64,000 bases of DNA, taken from contig DATKDP010000129.1 of assembly GCA_035546335.1 (NCBI GenBank), positions 1-64,000 of the forward strand. Direction: 5' to 3'. The notes beneath the pieces were generated by a model. It ran no database searches, was not told the origin of the DNA, and was given only the letters and a program-made list of their open reading frames with translations. A program made the position numbers and the translations under genes. The stretch is from DATKDP01 sp035546335 (GTDB lineage: Bacteria > Acidobacteriota > Thermoanaerobaculia > Gp7-AA8). Of this stretch, positions 35,772 through 43,505 are shown one piece after another (positions within the stretch are counted from its first letter, which is position 1; each line of letters opens with the position of its first letter).

Positions 35772-36569
35772 TCAGCGTCTCGGCTTCGCTGCGCGGGCCC
35801 CAGGCGATCGTGTCGCGGCGACCACTTTCTTCTGGATGTTTGTCGCGCTCTTGGCCCGGTTCGCGCTCTTGCGGGTGGACTTCCGGGATGGCCGTGTCTG
35901 ACGACTATCTTCCAACGTCGCAGTCGCTCCCGAGGTGCTCGCTCTGGTGTTTCGCCGCGCCGTCGAGCCGTAACCCGCCTTGCGGTCGCTCGCGCTGGTT
36001 TCTTGTGCTGCCGTATCGATAGGGTTGTCCCCCGGTCGTTTTTCGGGCCGGTCGAGAGCCGCCGCAAGGTTGGCGGGTCCGCGCCCGACTCGCCGGCCGA
36101 TGACGCTGCCCGGGTCGGGGGGAAGGTCGAGCGCGGGAGGAACGGGAGATTGAACGGATCTGCGCCCGCGTGCGCGTCGCGGCTTCGGCGCGCGGTCGAG
36201 TGCCTTGCGGATCGCGCGCGTCAATCCATCCGCGACGAGGCCGAAGGCCTGATGATCGGTCTCCGCACGCTCCTCGACCACCACACTCGGAAGGCCGCTC
36301 AGAACCGCCTTCGCACGGCAGACGATATCGACACCTCCGCGCGGTCCGTTGACGTCTTCGAAGCGAACAGTCAGGCGCTCGATGCGATCGGCGAAGCCGC
36401 CGAGCTTTCGCCCGAGACGCTGTCGGATGTAGCTGTCCGTCTCGTCCGAGATCGTGATGCCCTTCGCCCGGATCGCCAGCGGTGTACGCTCGACGTCGGT
36501 CGCGCCGGCGTGGCGCTTTTTGCCGCGCGGCCGCGACGCAGGGAATCGGTTTCGCTTCGTCTGGGTCAT
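35772..36569 (-). CDS. HPF/RaiA ribosome hibernation factor with long basic tail
   Basis: A 265-residue protein. Residues 1-30 are a basic extension; 31-122 are the HPF/YfiA domain (IRAKGITISDETDSYIRQRL, later RRGGVD-like core); 123-265 are a low-complexity, Arg/Lys/Ser/Thr/Pro-rich tail (RKSTRKSANRAKSA and similar). The typical long-HPF dimerisation domain is absent. The factor should bind the 30S decoding centre in stationary phase; the tail probably binds RNA. Such a tail is unusual for the family. An OsmC stress gene is downstream. Confidence 0.8.
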   Translation of the reverse strand: MTQTKRNRFPASRPRGKKRHAGATDVERTPLAIRAKGITISDETDSYIRQRLGRKLGGFADRIERLTVRFEDVNGPRGGVDIVCRAKAVLSGLPSVVVEERAETDHQAFGLVADGLTRAIRKALDRAPKPRRARGRRSVQSPVPPALDLPPDPGSVIGRRVGRGPANLAAALDRPEKRPGDNPIDTAAQETSASDRKAGYGSTARRNTRASTSGATATLEDSRQTRPSRKSTRKSANRAKSATNIQKKVVAATRSPGARAAKPRR

Positions 36570-36781
36570 TACGATACCTCCAGGCGAGAACAGCTAGCAG
36601 GTTTCCGGCCATGATGCGGCATTGCCGCGGCTGTTTCGCACCAATCCAGGGTGCGGCATTCATGCGGCGGCGACCGGTGGTCGTGCTGGCGTGGATCTCG
36701 GCGTCAGGTGGCGGGGCCGGGCCGAGCGCTGTGCTACCCGGGAGCGGTTGGTGTCATACTCGGGACACTCTGCTGCGTACC

Positions 36782-38032
36782 ATGAGCGTCGTCGAAGCCG
36801 ATCTTCCTCGTTCCTACTGGCGGCTCCTCAGAGAGAACCGAGACTTTCGGCTGCTTTATCTGGCGTCGCTGATCAGTCTCGGAGGGGACTGGTTTCTCAC
36901 CGTCGCTCTGCTCGATCTCGTTCTCGCCATCGCCGGGTCGGCGACGCTCGCCTCGCTGATCATCGTATTGCAGTCGCTTCCGATCTTCTTCGCCGCCCCC
37001 TTCGCCGGATACGCGATCGATCGCTTCGATCGCCGAAAGCTGATGATTGCGGTCGACATCATGCGCTGCATCGCCGCCCTTCTCCCGCTCCTGGCCCGGA
37101 GCCCGGCGCTCCTCGTCTTCGCCTACGTCGGCGTCGTTTTCATCTCCATCGGCGCCGCTTATTTCGACCCGGCGGCGCAGGCGGCACTTCCGAATCTCGT
37201 CGAGCCTCGTGATCTCGCCCACGCCAACGTTCTGATCGGGTCGGCATGGGGAACGATGCTGATGGTGGGAGCCGGCATTGGAGGAATCGTGACCATGCAG
37301 CTCGGGCGCGACGCCGCCTTCGTGATCGACGCTTCGACCTTCCTCCTCTCGGCTCTGCTCATCGTTCGAATTCGTTCCCCCTTCTCGCAGTCTCGCAGCG
37401 AGGAGCATCGGACGCCGCCGCTGTTCGAATCGATCCGCGAGACGATCCGCTATGCACGAGACGATTCGAGACTCTTCGCGCTGCTGATCTCCAAGGGCGG
37501 CTACGGCATCGGAGCGGGCGTCGTGGCGATGCTGAGCATCTTCGGTCGTGAGGTCTTTCATCGCGGCGCCTTCGGCATCGGCATTCTCTTCGCCGCGCGC
37601 GGCGTCGGGGCGCTCATCGGCCCCTTCATCGCTCGCGGCGTCAGCAGGACAGACGACCAGCTCTACCGGCTCATCCCGTACTCCATCTTCCTCTTCGGGC
37701 TCGGCTATGTCGCATTGGCATTCGCTCCTTCGTTCTGGTTCGGCGTCATCGCGGTGCTCATCGCTCATCTCGGCGGGGGAGCCCAGTGGCTGACCTCGAC
37801 TTACGGTCTGCAGAAGGAGAGTCCCGATTGGATTCGTGGCCGCGTGCTGTCGGCCGACTTCGGCTTCGTCACGCTGACCATGAGCCTGTCGGCCATCGGG
37901 TCGGGAATCGCAGCCGACCGATTCGGCGCTGTTGCAGCGACCACGGCAACCGCTTCGATCTGTCTCGCATGGGCCATATGGTGGGGAGTGGCGACCAGGC
38001 ATCTCTGGCATGGGCGCGATCCTCGCGGCTGA
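36782..38032 (+). CDS. MFS transporter (EntS-like, MFS_3)
   Basis: A 416-residue protein with about 12 TM helices. The opening is FRLLYLASLISLGGDWFLTVAL and the A-motif is AGYAIDRFDRRKL in the loop between TM2 and TM3. It fits the exporter class related to EntS and macrolide efflux proteins; substrate unknown. ATG 36782 begins the natural N-terminus (MSVVEADLPRSYWRLL); upstream in-frame sequence is Arg-rich and non-conserved. It is divergent from the hibernation-factor gene across a 212-bp gap without other features. Confidence 0.9.
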   Translation: MSVVEADLPRSYWRLLRENRDFRLLYLASLISLGGDWFLTVALLDLVLAIAGSATLASLIIVLQSLPIFFAAPFAGYAIDRFDRRKLMIAVDIMRCIAALLPLLARSPALLVFAYVGVVFISIGAAYFDPAAQAALPNLVEPRDLAHANVLIGSAWGTMLMVGAGIGGIVTMQLGRDAAFVIDASTFLLSALLIVRIRSPFSQSRSEEHRTPPLFESIRETIRYARDDSRLFALLISKGGYGIGAGVVAMLSIFGREVFHRGAFGIGILFAARGVGALIGPFIARGVSRTDDQLYRLIPYSIFLFGLGYVALAFAPSFWFGVIAVLIAHLGGGAQWLTSTYGLQKESPDWIRGRVLSADFGFVTLTMSLSAIGSGIAADRFGAVAATTATASICLAWAIWWGVATRHLWHGRDPRG

Positions 38033-38150
38033 GAAACCGGGCGGAGGCGCTTCGGTGTCGGTCAGAAGCCGGTAAGGCAGCGCGCAAGATGCGTGGGGGC
38101 GGGCGCGGGACGCCCGCTCGCCCTGGTGCGAATTTGGTCGAACATCATGC

Positions 38151-38156
38151 TAAAGT
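38151..38156 (+). promoter_or_regulatory. -10 box TAAAGT placed for a near-leaderless ATG start
   Basis: TAAAGT ends 8 nt before ATG 38165 of the gamma carbonic anhydrase gene, with no Shine-Dalgarno between. The -35 is unclear. Confidence 0.4.
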
Positions 38157-38164
38157 CGCGCGCC

Positions 38165-38701
38165 ATGATCATCAGGTCCTATGGCGGGCTCACTCCCAGA
38201 ATCGGAGCTCGCGTTTTCATCGCCGAGAACGCGACCGTCATCGGCGACGTCGAGATCGGCGACGACGCCTCGATCTGGTACGGCGCCGTCCTTCGCGCCG
38301 ACATTCACGCCATCCGCATCGGCGCCCGGACGAACGTTCAGGACAACTGCACGATCCATGTCACTGCCGGCACATGGCCCACGATTCTCGCGGACGAGGT
38401 GACGCTCGGACATGGAGTGATCGCGCACGGCTGTACGGTCGAGACGCACTGTCTGATCGGGATGGGCGCGACGATTCTCGATGGAGCCGTCGTCGGCGAG
38501 GAGACGCTCGTCGGAGCAGGAGCCCTCGTGACCGAAGGAATGAAGATCCCTCCTCGCAGCCTGGTCCTTGGCGTGCCGGGACGCGTAATCAGGAGATTGA
38601 CCCCCGAGGAAGTCGAGAGAATTCAGCTCAATTTCCGCAGCTATCTCGAGTATAAGGACGCGTATCTCGCCGCGAGGCTGGAGGCGGGAGATGATGACTG
38701 A
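38165..38701 (+). CDS. Gamma-class carbonic anhydrase family protein
   Basis: A 178-residue left-handed beta-helix protein made of hexapeptide repeats. The metal-binding histidines are H65 (TIHV), H83 and H88 (LGHGVIAHG), with the expected H-x4-H spacing, so zinc or iron binding and CO2 hydration are plausible, although many YrdA/CaiE-type members have no shown activity. It overlaps aspS by 11 bp. Confidence 0.9.
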   Translation: MIIRSYGGLTPRIGARVFIAENATVIGDVEIGDDASIWYGAVLRADIHAIRIGARTNVQDNCTIHVTAGTWPTILADEVTLGHGVIAHGCTVETHCLIGMGATILDGAVVGEETLVGAGALVTEGMKIPPRSLVLGVPGRVIRRLTPEEVERIQLNFRSYLEYKDAYLAARLEAGDDD

Positions 38702-40469
38702 GCATCACACAGCGGCGGGCTCGCTTCGACTGGCCGACGCGGGACGGAGCGTCACTCTGTTCGGCTGGGCTCACAAGCACCGCGACTTCGGAGAGCTGAT
38801 CTTCATCGATCTTCGTGATCGCTCGGGAGTCACCCAGATCGTCGTCGATCAGAACCGCGTAGAGGACCCGGGAGTCGTCGAGAGTGCAAAGAAGATTCGC
38901 TCCGAATACGTCCTGCGCGTGGAAGGGAGAGTCACAGCCCGCGACGAAGAGCGGCGCAACCCGAAAATCCCGACCGGCGACGTCGAGATCGTCGCATCGA
39001 GCGTCGAGATTCTCAGCGAGGCCGAGACGCCACCGTTTCCGATCGAGGAGGAGATCACCGCGACCGAGGAAACCCGGCTTCGCTACCGCTACCTCGATCT
39101 GCGTCGCCCTTCGCTGGCGGAAAATCTCGTGCTTCGCGCCCGCGTCGCACACCAGGTACGCGATTACCTGCATCGACACGGCTTTCTCGAGATCGAGACG
39201 CCGATCCTGACGCGATCGACGCCGGAAGGGGCTCGTGATTTTCTCGTCCCGAGCCGCGTCAACCGCGGAAACTTCTACGCCCTTCCGCAGTCGCCGCAGC
39301 TCTTCAAGCAGATCCTGATGGTCGCCGGCATGGAGCGCTACTACCAGATCGCCAAGTGCTTCCGCGACGAAGACCTGCGAAGCGACCGTCAGCCGGAGTT
39401 CACGCAGATCGACGTCGAAGCGTCGTTCATCGACGAAGAGTTCATCTTCACCATGATCGAGGCGATGTTCGCCGAAGTCTTCCCGATCGCCGGGATCGGC
39501 ATCGAGATCCCCTTTCCGCGGATGACCTGGCAGGAGGCGATGGAGCGGTTCGGGATCGATCGCCCGGACATGCGATTCGGGATGGAGCTGATCGATCTGC
39601 GCGACGCAGTGGCAGGAATCGAATTTCCTCCCTTTCAAGCGGTGGCCGGAGGAGCCGGAGCGGCGCGCGGGATCGTGGTTCCGGGGGGGGCGAGATTTTC
39701 GAGAAAGCGGATCGACGAGCTGGCGGAGGTTGCGAAGAAGTTCGGAGCGGGTGGTCTCGTCTGGGTGAAGTTCGAGGACGAAGGCTCCTCGTCGATCAGG
39801 AAGTTCCTGCAGCCGGCGCATCTCGACGCTCTGCGCGATGCGATGAAGGCCGAGACGGGAGACATGGCACTCATCGTCGCCGGCAGAGAGTCGATGGTGC
39901 TCGATGTGCTCGGCAACCTGCGGCTGCATGTGGCGCGCGAAGAGAAGATGATTCCAGGTGAAGTGTGGAAGTTTCTCTGGGTCGTCGATTTTCCACTCTA
40001 CGAGCACGACGAGGAAACCGGACGCTACTTCGCACGGCATCATCCGTTCACCTCGCCCGCGCTCTCGCACCTGGCGACGTTCGATAGCAATCCCGCGACG
40101 GCGAAAGCGCGAGCCTACGACATCGTTCTCAACGGTCTCGAGCTCGGCGGGGGAAGCATCAGAATCAGCAACCCCGAGACGCAATCGAGGATGTTTCGTG
40201 CGCTCGGCATCGGTCCGGAAGAAGCTCGAGAGCGATTCGGATTTCTGCTCGACGCATTCCAGTTCGGGGCTCCGCCGCATGGGGGCATCGCTCTCGGACT
40301 CGATCGGATGATCATGCTCATGGCGCGCGCGTCCTCGATCCGCGACGTGATCGCCTTTCCGAAGACGACGACCGCTCAGGACCTGATGACCCAGGCGCCA
40401 TCCATCGTCGACCAGGCGCAGCTGGCGGAGCTCGGGATCGCGCTCAGGGAAGGGAAGTCGACATCGTAG
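38691..40469 (+). CDS. aspS: Aspartyl-tRNA synthetase
   Basis: A 592-residue class II bacterial-type AspRS. N-terminal OB anticodon-binding domain (FGWAHKHRDFGELIFIDLRD), catalytic motifs 2 (YYQIAKCFRDEDLRSDRQPEFTQ) and 3 (GLDRM), and the bacterial insert domain (GAD) are present. It may start at ATG 38691 or 38694. Whether it charges tRNA-Asn as well cannot be decided here. It overlaps the carbonic anhydrase gene and is followed by aroB 15 bp later. Confidence 0.96.
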   Translation: MMTEHHTAAGSLRLADAGRSVTLFGWAHKHRDFGELIFIDLRDRSGVTQIVVDQNRVEDPGVVESAKKIRSEYVLRVEGRVTARDEERRNPKIPTGDVEIVASSVEILSEAETPPFPIEEEITATEETRLRYRYLDLRRPSLAENLVLRARVAHQVRDYLHRHGFLEIETPILTRSTPEGARDFLVPSRVNRGNFYALPQSPQLFKQILMVAGMERYYQIAKCFRDEDLRSDRQPEFTQIDVEASFIDEEFIFTMIEAMFAEVFPIAGIGIEIPFPRMTWQEAMERFGIDRPDMRFGMELIDLRDAVAGIEFPPFQAVAGGAGAARGIVVPGGARFSRKRIDELAEVAKKFGAGGLVWVKFEDEGSSSIRKFLQPAHLDALRDAMKAETGDMALIVAGRESMVLDVLGNLRLHVAREEKMIPGEVWKFLWVVDFPLYEHDEETGRYFARHHPFTSPALSHLATFDSNPATAKARAYDIVLNGLELGGGSIRISNPETQSRMFRALGIGPEEARERFGFLLDAFQFGAPPHGGIALGLDRMIMLMARASSIRDVIAFPKTTTAQDLMTQAPSIVDQAQLAELGIALREGKSTS

Positions 40470-40483
40470 GACATCGCGAGGAG

Positions 40484-41563
40484 ATGGCGATTTCTCACCT
40501 CATTGCCGGCGGAGCTCCCTACTACCTCGGGCCGGGACTTCTGCGGTCCGTCGGAACGATTGCCGGCCGGTGGTCGAACGCAAGGTTCCCGGTGATCGTC
40601 ACCTCGCCCGCGGTCGAGCGTCTTTTCGGTGATCGTGTGAGCAAATCGTTCGGCGGCAAGGCAGCACGGTTGCTGATGGATGATCGCGAGGCGAACAAGT
40701 CGTTCGAGACGGTCGATCGCCTGGTTGGCGAGCTGCTCTCGATCGGAGCCCGACGCGACACGGTGATCGTCGCTCTCGGCGGCGGTGTGATCGGCGACAC
40801 GGCGGGGTTCGCCGCCTCGATCTTCATGCGCGGAGTCGATCTGATTCATGTCCCGACGACACTGCTGGCGCAGGTCGACAGCAGCATCGGCGGCAAAGTC
40901 GCAGTGAACCATGCGCGCGGCAAGAACCTCGTCGGAAGCTTCTACCGCCCGCGAGCCATCGTGGCCGATCTCGAGACGCTCGCCACGCTGGGACGTCGTG
41001 ATCTGGTTTCGGGTCTGTACGAGATCGTGAAGGCGGGCGTGATCGCCGATCGATCGCTCTTCGAGATGCTCGAATCGGCGCCCGATGCACTCCTGGCAGG
41101 TCATCCCGCCGCACTCGAGCCGGCGATCCGTCTTGCGGCCGGCATCAAAGGGAGAGTCGTCGAAGCCGACGAGCGCGAGGGGGGGCTCCGGCGCGTGTTG
41201 AACTATGGTCATACGATCGGCCACGGAATCGAGGCCGCACTCGATTACGAAGGAATCTCGCACGGAGAGGCGGTGGCCTGGGGAATGATCGGCGCGAACG
41301 CGATTGCAGTACGACGAGGGATGCTCGAAGAGGCGCTTCGGCAGCGGATCGACGCACTGATTCTCGCATACGAGCCGGGCCGCCCTCCGGTCATGGAACG
41401 AGGTCGAGTTCTCGCGGCGATCACGCACGACAAGAAGTTCGTCGTCGAGCGACGGGTGATGGTCTTACCCGGCGAGATCGGCCGCGCCGAGATCATCGAG
41501 GACATCACCGACGACGAGATCGCCTTCGGTGTCGATGTCGCCCTCGAGCGGATGGCGCAGTAG
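40484..41563 (+). CDS. aroB: 3-dehydroquinate synthase
   Basis: A 359-residue enzyme converting DAHP to 3-dehydroquinate in the shikimate pathway. Visible motifs: VALGGGVIGDTAGFAAS, RGVDLIHVPTTLLAQVDSS, and the zinc ligands around NYGHTIGHGIEAAL and SHGEAVAWGM. The length is normal. It follows aspS directly with a GAGGAG site, so the two are cotranscribed; no other aro gene is near. Confidence 0.96.
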   Translation: MAISHLIAGGAPYYLGPGLLRSVGTIAGRWSNARFPVIVTSPAVERLFGDRVSKSFGGKAARLLMDDREANKSFETVDRLVGELLSIGARRDTVIVALGGGVIGDTAGFAASIFMRGVDLIHVPTTLLAQVDSSIGGKVAVNHARGKNLVGSFYRPRAIVADLETLATLGRRDLVSGLYEIVKAGVIADRSLFEMLESAPDALLAGHPAALEPAIRLAAGIKGRVVEADEREGGLRRVLNYGHTIGHGIEAALDYEGISHGEAVAWGMIGANAIAVRRGMLEEALRQRIDALILAYEPGRPPVMERGRVLAAITHDKKFVVERRVMVLPGEIGRAEIIEDITDDEIAFGVDVALERMAQ

Positions 41564-41654
41564 GGCCTTCGAGTGCCAGTCGCCAGAACGCGAGTGTTCA
41601 CAGCGTCGCCCGTCACCGGGCCGAAGATCGGAATCTTTCGGCCACACTCGCGCT

Positions 41655-41704
41655 GTCATCCCGAGCCTTTTCACAGCGCGCGCGCTGAACCTGAGAGTAA
41701 TGAC
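41655..41704. repeat. Short inverted-repeat element bounded by GTCAT/ATGAC (second copy)
   Basis: The ends GTCAT (41655-41659) and ATGAC (41700-41704) enclose a GC-rich palindrome-like core (CAGCGCGCGCGCTG). It lies 6 bp left of the long hairpin repeat copy 2, the same arrangement as at 3258-3322. Confidence 0.5.
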
Positions 41705-41710
41705 AACCCC

Positions 41711-41862
41711 CGTCATCCTGAGCGAGGCGGGTGGGTGGGCGTGAGCGAAGGATCTGCGATCGGCAACTGTCTAAGAACGCAGATCCTTCACTCACACCCT
41801 GCCCTCCGCCCTCGTTCAGGATGACGGCGCGACCAGTGTCATTGGAAGCGGGTGGGTGGGCG
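41711..41862. repeat. Long hairpin repeat, copy 2 (loop inverted)
   Basis: The outer arms CGTCATCCTGAGCGAGG and CCTCGTTCAGGATGACG-like are as in copy 1. The inner stem GATCTGCG (41751-41758) and CGCAGATC (41778-41785) encloses the loop ATCGGCAACTGTCTAAGAA, the reverse complement of the copy 1 loop apart from one base. The flanks keep the same orientation. It lies between convergent aroB and the histidine kinase gene; the rest of the 375-bp gap holds no gene. Confidence 0.88.
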
Positions 41863-41938
41863 GGAAGGCGAGGGATCTCCCCTCTGGTCCAATGCAGCCG
41901 AGTGTCAGGTCGGTCCGCGACGAGCGTCCCGAGCGGGC

Positions 41939-42967
41939 TCAGGCCGTGGGGCGGAGGGGGAGGCGGAGAAGCATGCTCGTACCGACGCCCGGAATGCTGG
42001 CGATGTCGACAGTTCCGCCATGGGCCTCGACGACCTGCCTTACGATGTAGAGACCGAGTCCGGTCCCAGCTCCTCCGCGGAGCGATTTCGCCCCCGACTG
42101 CTTGTATTTCTGGAAGACCTGTTCGATTTCCTCCGGCTTGATGCCGACTCCCGTATCGGTGACGGTGATCAGGATGGAGTCGGATTCGCCGTTCTCGCGA
42201 ATCACCTGAGCGCCGACGGAAATCACTCCCTGGGTCGGGGTGAATTTGAGCGAGTTGCTGACGAGATTGATGATGGCCTGGGTCAGTTTCTCCTCGCTGC
42301 CGCGGAGAATCGGAAGGTCGCGCCTCGAGGCGCTGAGCAGCTGAACGCCCGAGCGGCTCGCCACCGACTGGAGGCTGCGAACGGCTCTCTTGAGCATTCC
42401 GGTGACGCGAACGGGCTCGTTCTCGACGACGAAATTTCCCGACTGGATTTTCGAGAAGTCGAGAAGCTCGTTGATGAGACTCATCATCCGTTCCGACTCC
42501 TGCATCGCGCCGCTCAGCAGATCCTCCTGCATGGTGTCGAGCTTGGATCGATCGGCGAGGATGAACTCCAGGGTTCCCTGGATTCCGGAAAGCGGACCTC
42601 TCAGGTCGTGCACGATCATGGAGGTGGAATCGGATTTTGCCTGCTCGGTCTCCCGCTCGGCCGTGACGTCGTGGAAGACGAGAGCGATGCCCGGCAGCTC
42701 CTTTGCGCCGGTCAGAACATTGTCGATCCGGTATATGCGCCCTGCGAATTCGACATCGGTCGAGTGTACCTGCTCGCGCCGAACGAAAAAGCCCTGGAGC
42801 CATCCTCGCTCCCCTCCGACCGTATGCGCCGCAGTGGAGATCCAGGCCTCGGCTTCGGCACCGAACGCGCGACGGAACGCCGCGTTGTCGTAGTGAATCG
42901 TGCCGTCGTCCGAGACGACCGCGATGGCGATCTGAAGATGGTCGAGAAGGGAACGGGTGAAGCTCAT
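41939..42967 (-). CDS. PAS-domain sensor histidine kinase
   Basis: A 342-residue soluble kinase. Residues 1-110 form a PAS domain; the H-box is MIVHDLRGPLSGI, followed by N-box NLVSNSLKFTP, G1 DTGVGI and G2 GTGLGLYIV. It has no membrane segment, so it senses a cytoplasmic signal. Its ATG overlaps the stop of the 138-residue gene by 4 bp (ATGA), coupling the two. No response regulator is adjacent; the nearest receiver is the orphan at 46023. Confidence 0.93.
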   Translation of the reverse strand: MSFTRSLLDHLQIAIAVVSDDGTIHYDNAAFRRAFGAEAEAWISTAAHTVGGERGWLQGFFVRREQVHSTDVEFAGRIYRIDNVLTGAKELPGIALVFHDVTAERETEQAKSDSTSMIVHDLRGPLSGIQGTLEFILADRSKLDTMQEDLLSGAMQESERMMSLINELLDFSKIQSGNFVVENEPVRVTGMLKRAVRSLQSVASRSGVQLLSASRRDLPILRGSEEKLTQAIINLVSNSLKFTPTQGVISVGAQVIRENGESDSILITVTDTGVGIKPEEIEQVFQKYKQSGAKSLRGGAGTGLGLYIVRQVVEAHGGTVDIASIPGVGTSMLLRLPLRPTA

Positions 42968-43380
42968 ATCATGATCGCCCGCTGATTTCGCAGTCGTGCG
43001 AGGCAGAAGAGTGTGGTGAAGGTATCGAAGGGGCTGAGAAGCAGCAGTTGTTGCAGCGGCAGCCGTCCGTCGATGAGCGAGACGAGATATCCCTCCTGAG
43101 CGCTGAGATTGAACCGCGCATAATCGGTCAGGAACTCCGAGGTCAGCTTCGGGATTCGATCGGCTCCGGAGGCAGCGGCGAGAAAATCACGAACGATGAC
43201 GTTGCGAACGATCTCGATGTAGCCGAGCAGGCGGAGATCATTCGGGCTTTCCTGCTGGGCCTGAATCAACCGCTGCAGCACCGGCCAGGCCCCTCGCTGC
43301 CCGAGCGCCTCGGCGATCTGTCCGGAGAAGCCGATCGGATCGCGCCGGCTTTCAGCGGCGTCTTCATCGGGTTTCGACAT
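42964..43380 (-). CDS. Small kinase-coupled protein with 'LIDG' winged-helix-like module
   Basis: A 138-residue protein, mostly helical. Residues 96-136 (YLVSLIDGRLPLQQLLLLS, then FDTFTTLFCLARL) match the winged-helix-like block found in the two DUF4388 proteins of this window. No DNA-binding or enzymatic signature is certain. Its position immediately upstream of and overlapping a cytoplasmic histidine kinase suggests it delivers or modulates the kinase signal. Function unknown. Confidence 0.75.
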   Translation of the reverse strand: MSKPDEDAAESRRDPIGFSGQIAEALGQRGAWPVLQRLIQAQQESPNDLRLLGYIEIVRNVIVRDFLAAASGADRIPKLTSEFLTDYARFNLSAQEGYLVSLIDGRLPLQQLLLLSPFDTFTTLFCLARLRNQRAIMI

Positions 43381-43505
43381 GCGGCGCCAATTCTATCGCC
43401 GTTCAGTCCCGGGCGACCCACCGGCGGAAGGCCGATGTTACACTAACCGCATCCTGGCGACCACGGGCGCCGGGCGCGCGGCCCAACCGTCTCGAGGAGC
43501 AGGGT

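Noticed and set aside
36482..36781. A 100-residue N-terminal extension of the MFS transporter
   Set aside because: Arg-rich and unlike the family; ATG 36782 starts the natural N-terminus.
38628..40280. A 550-residue minus-strand frame
   Set aside because: Antisense to aspS, biased composition, no motifs.
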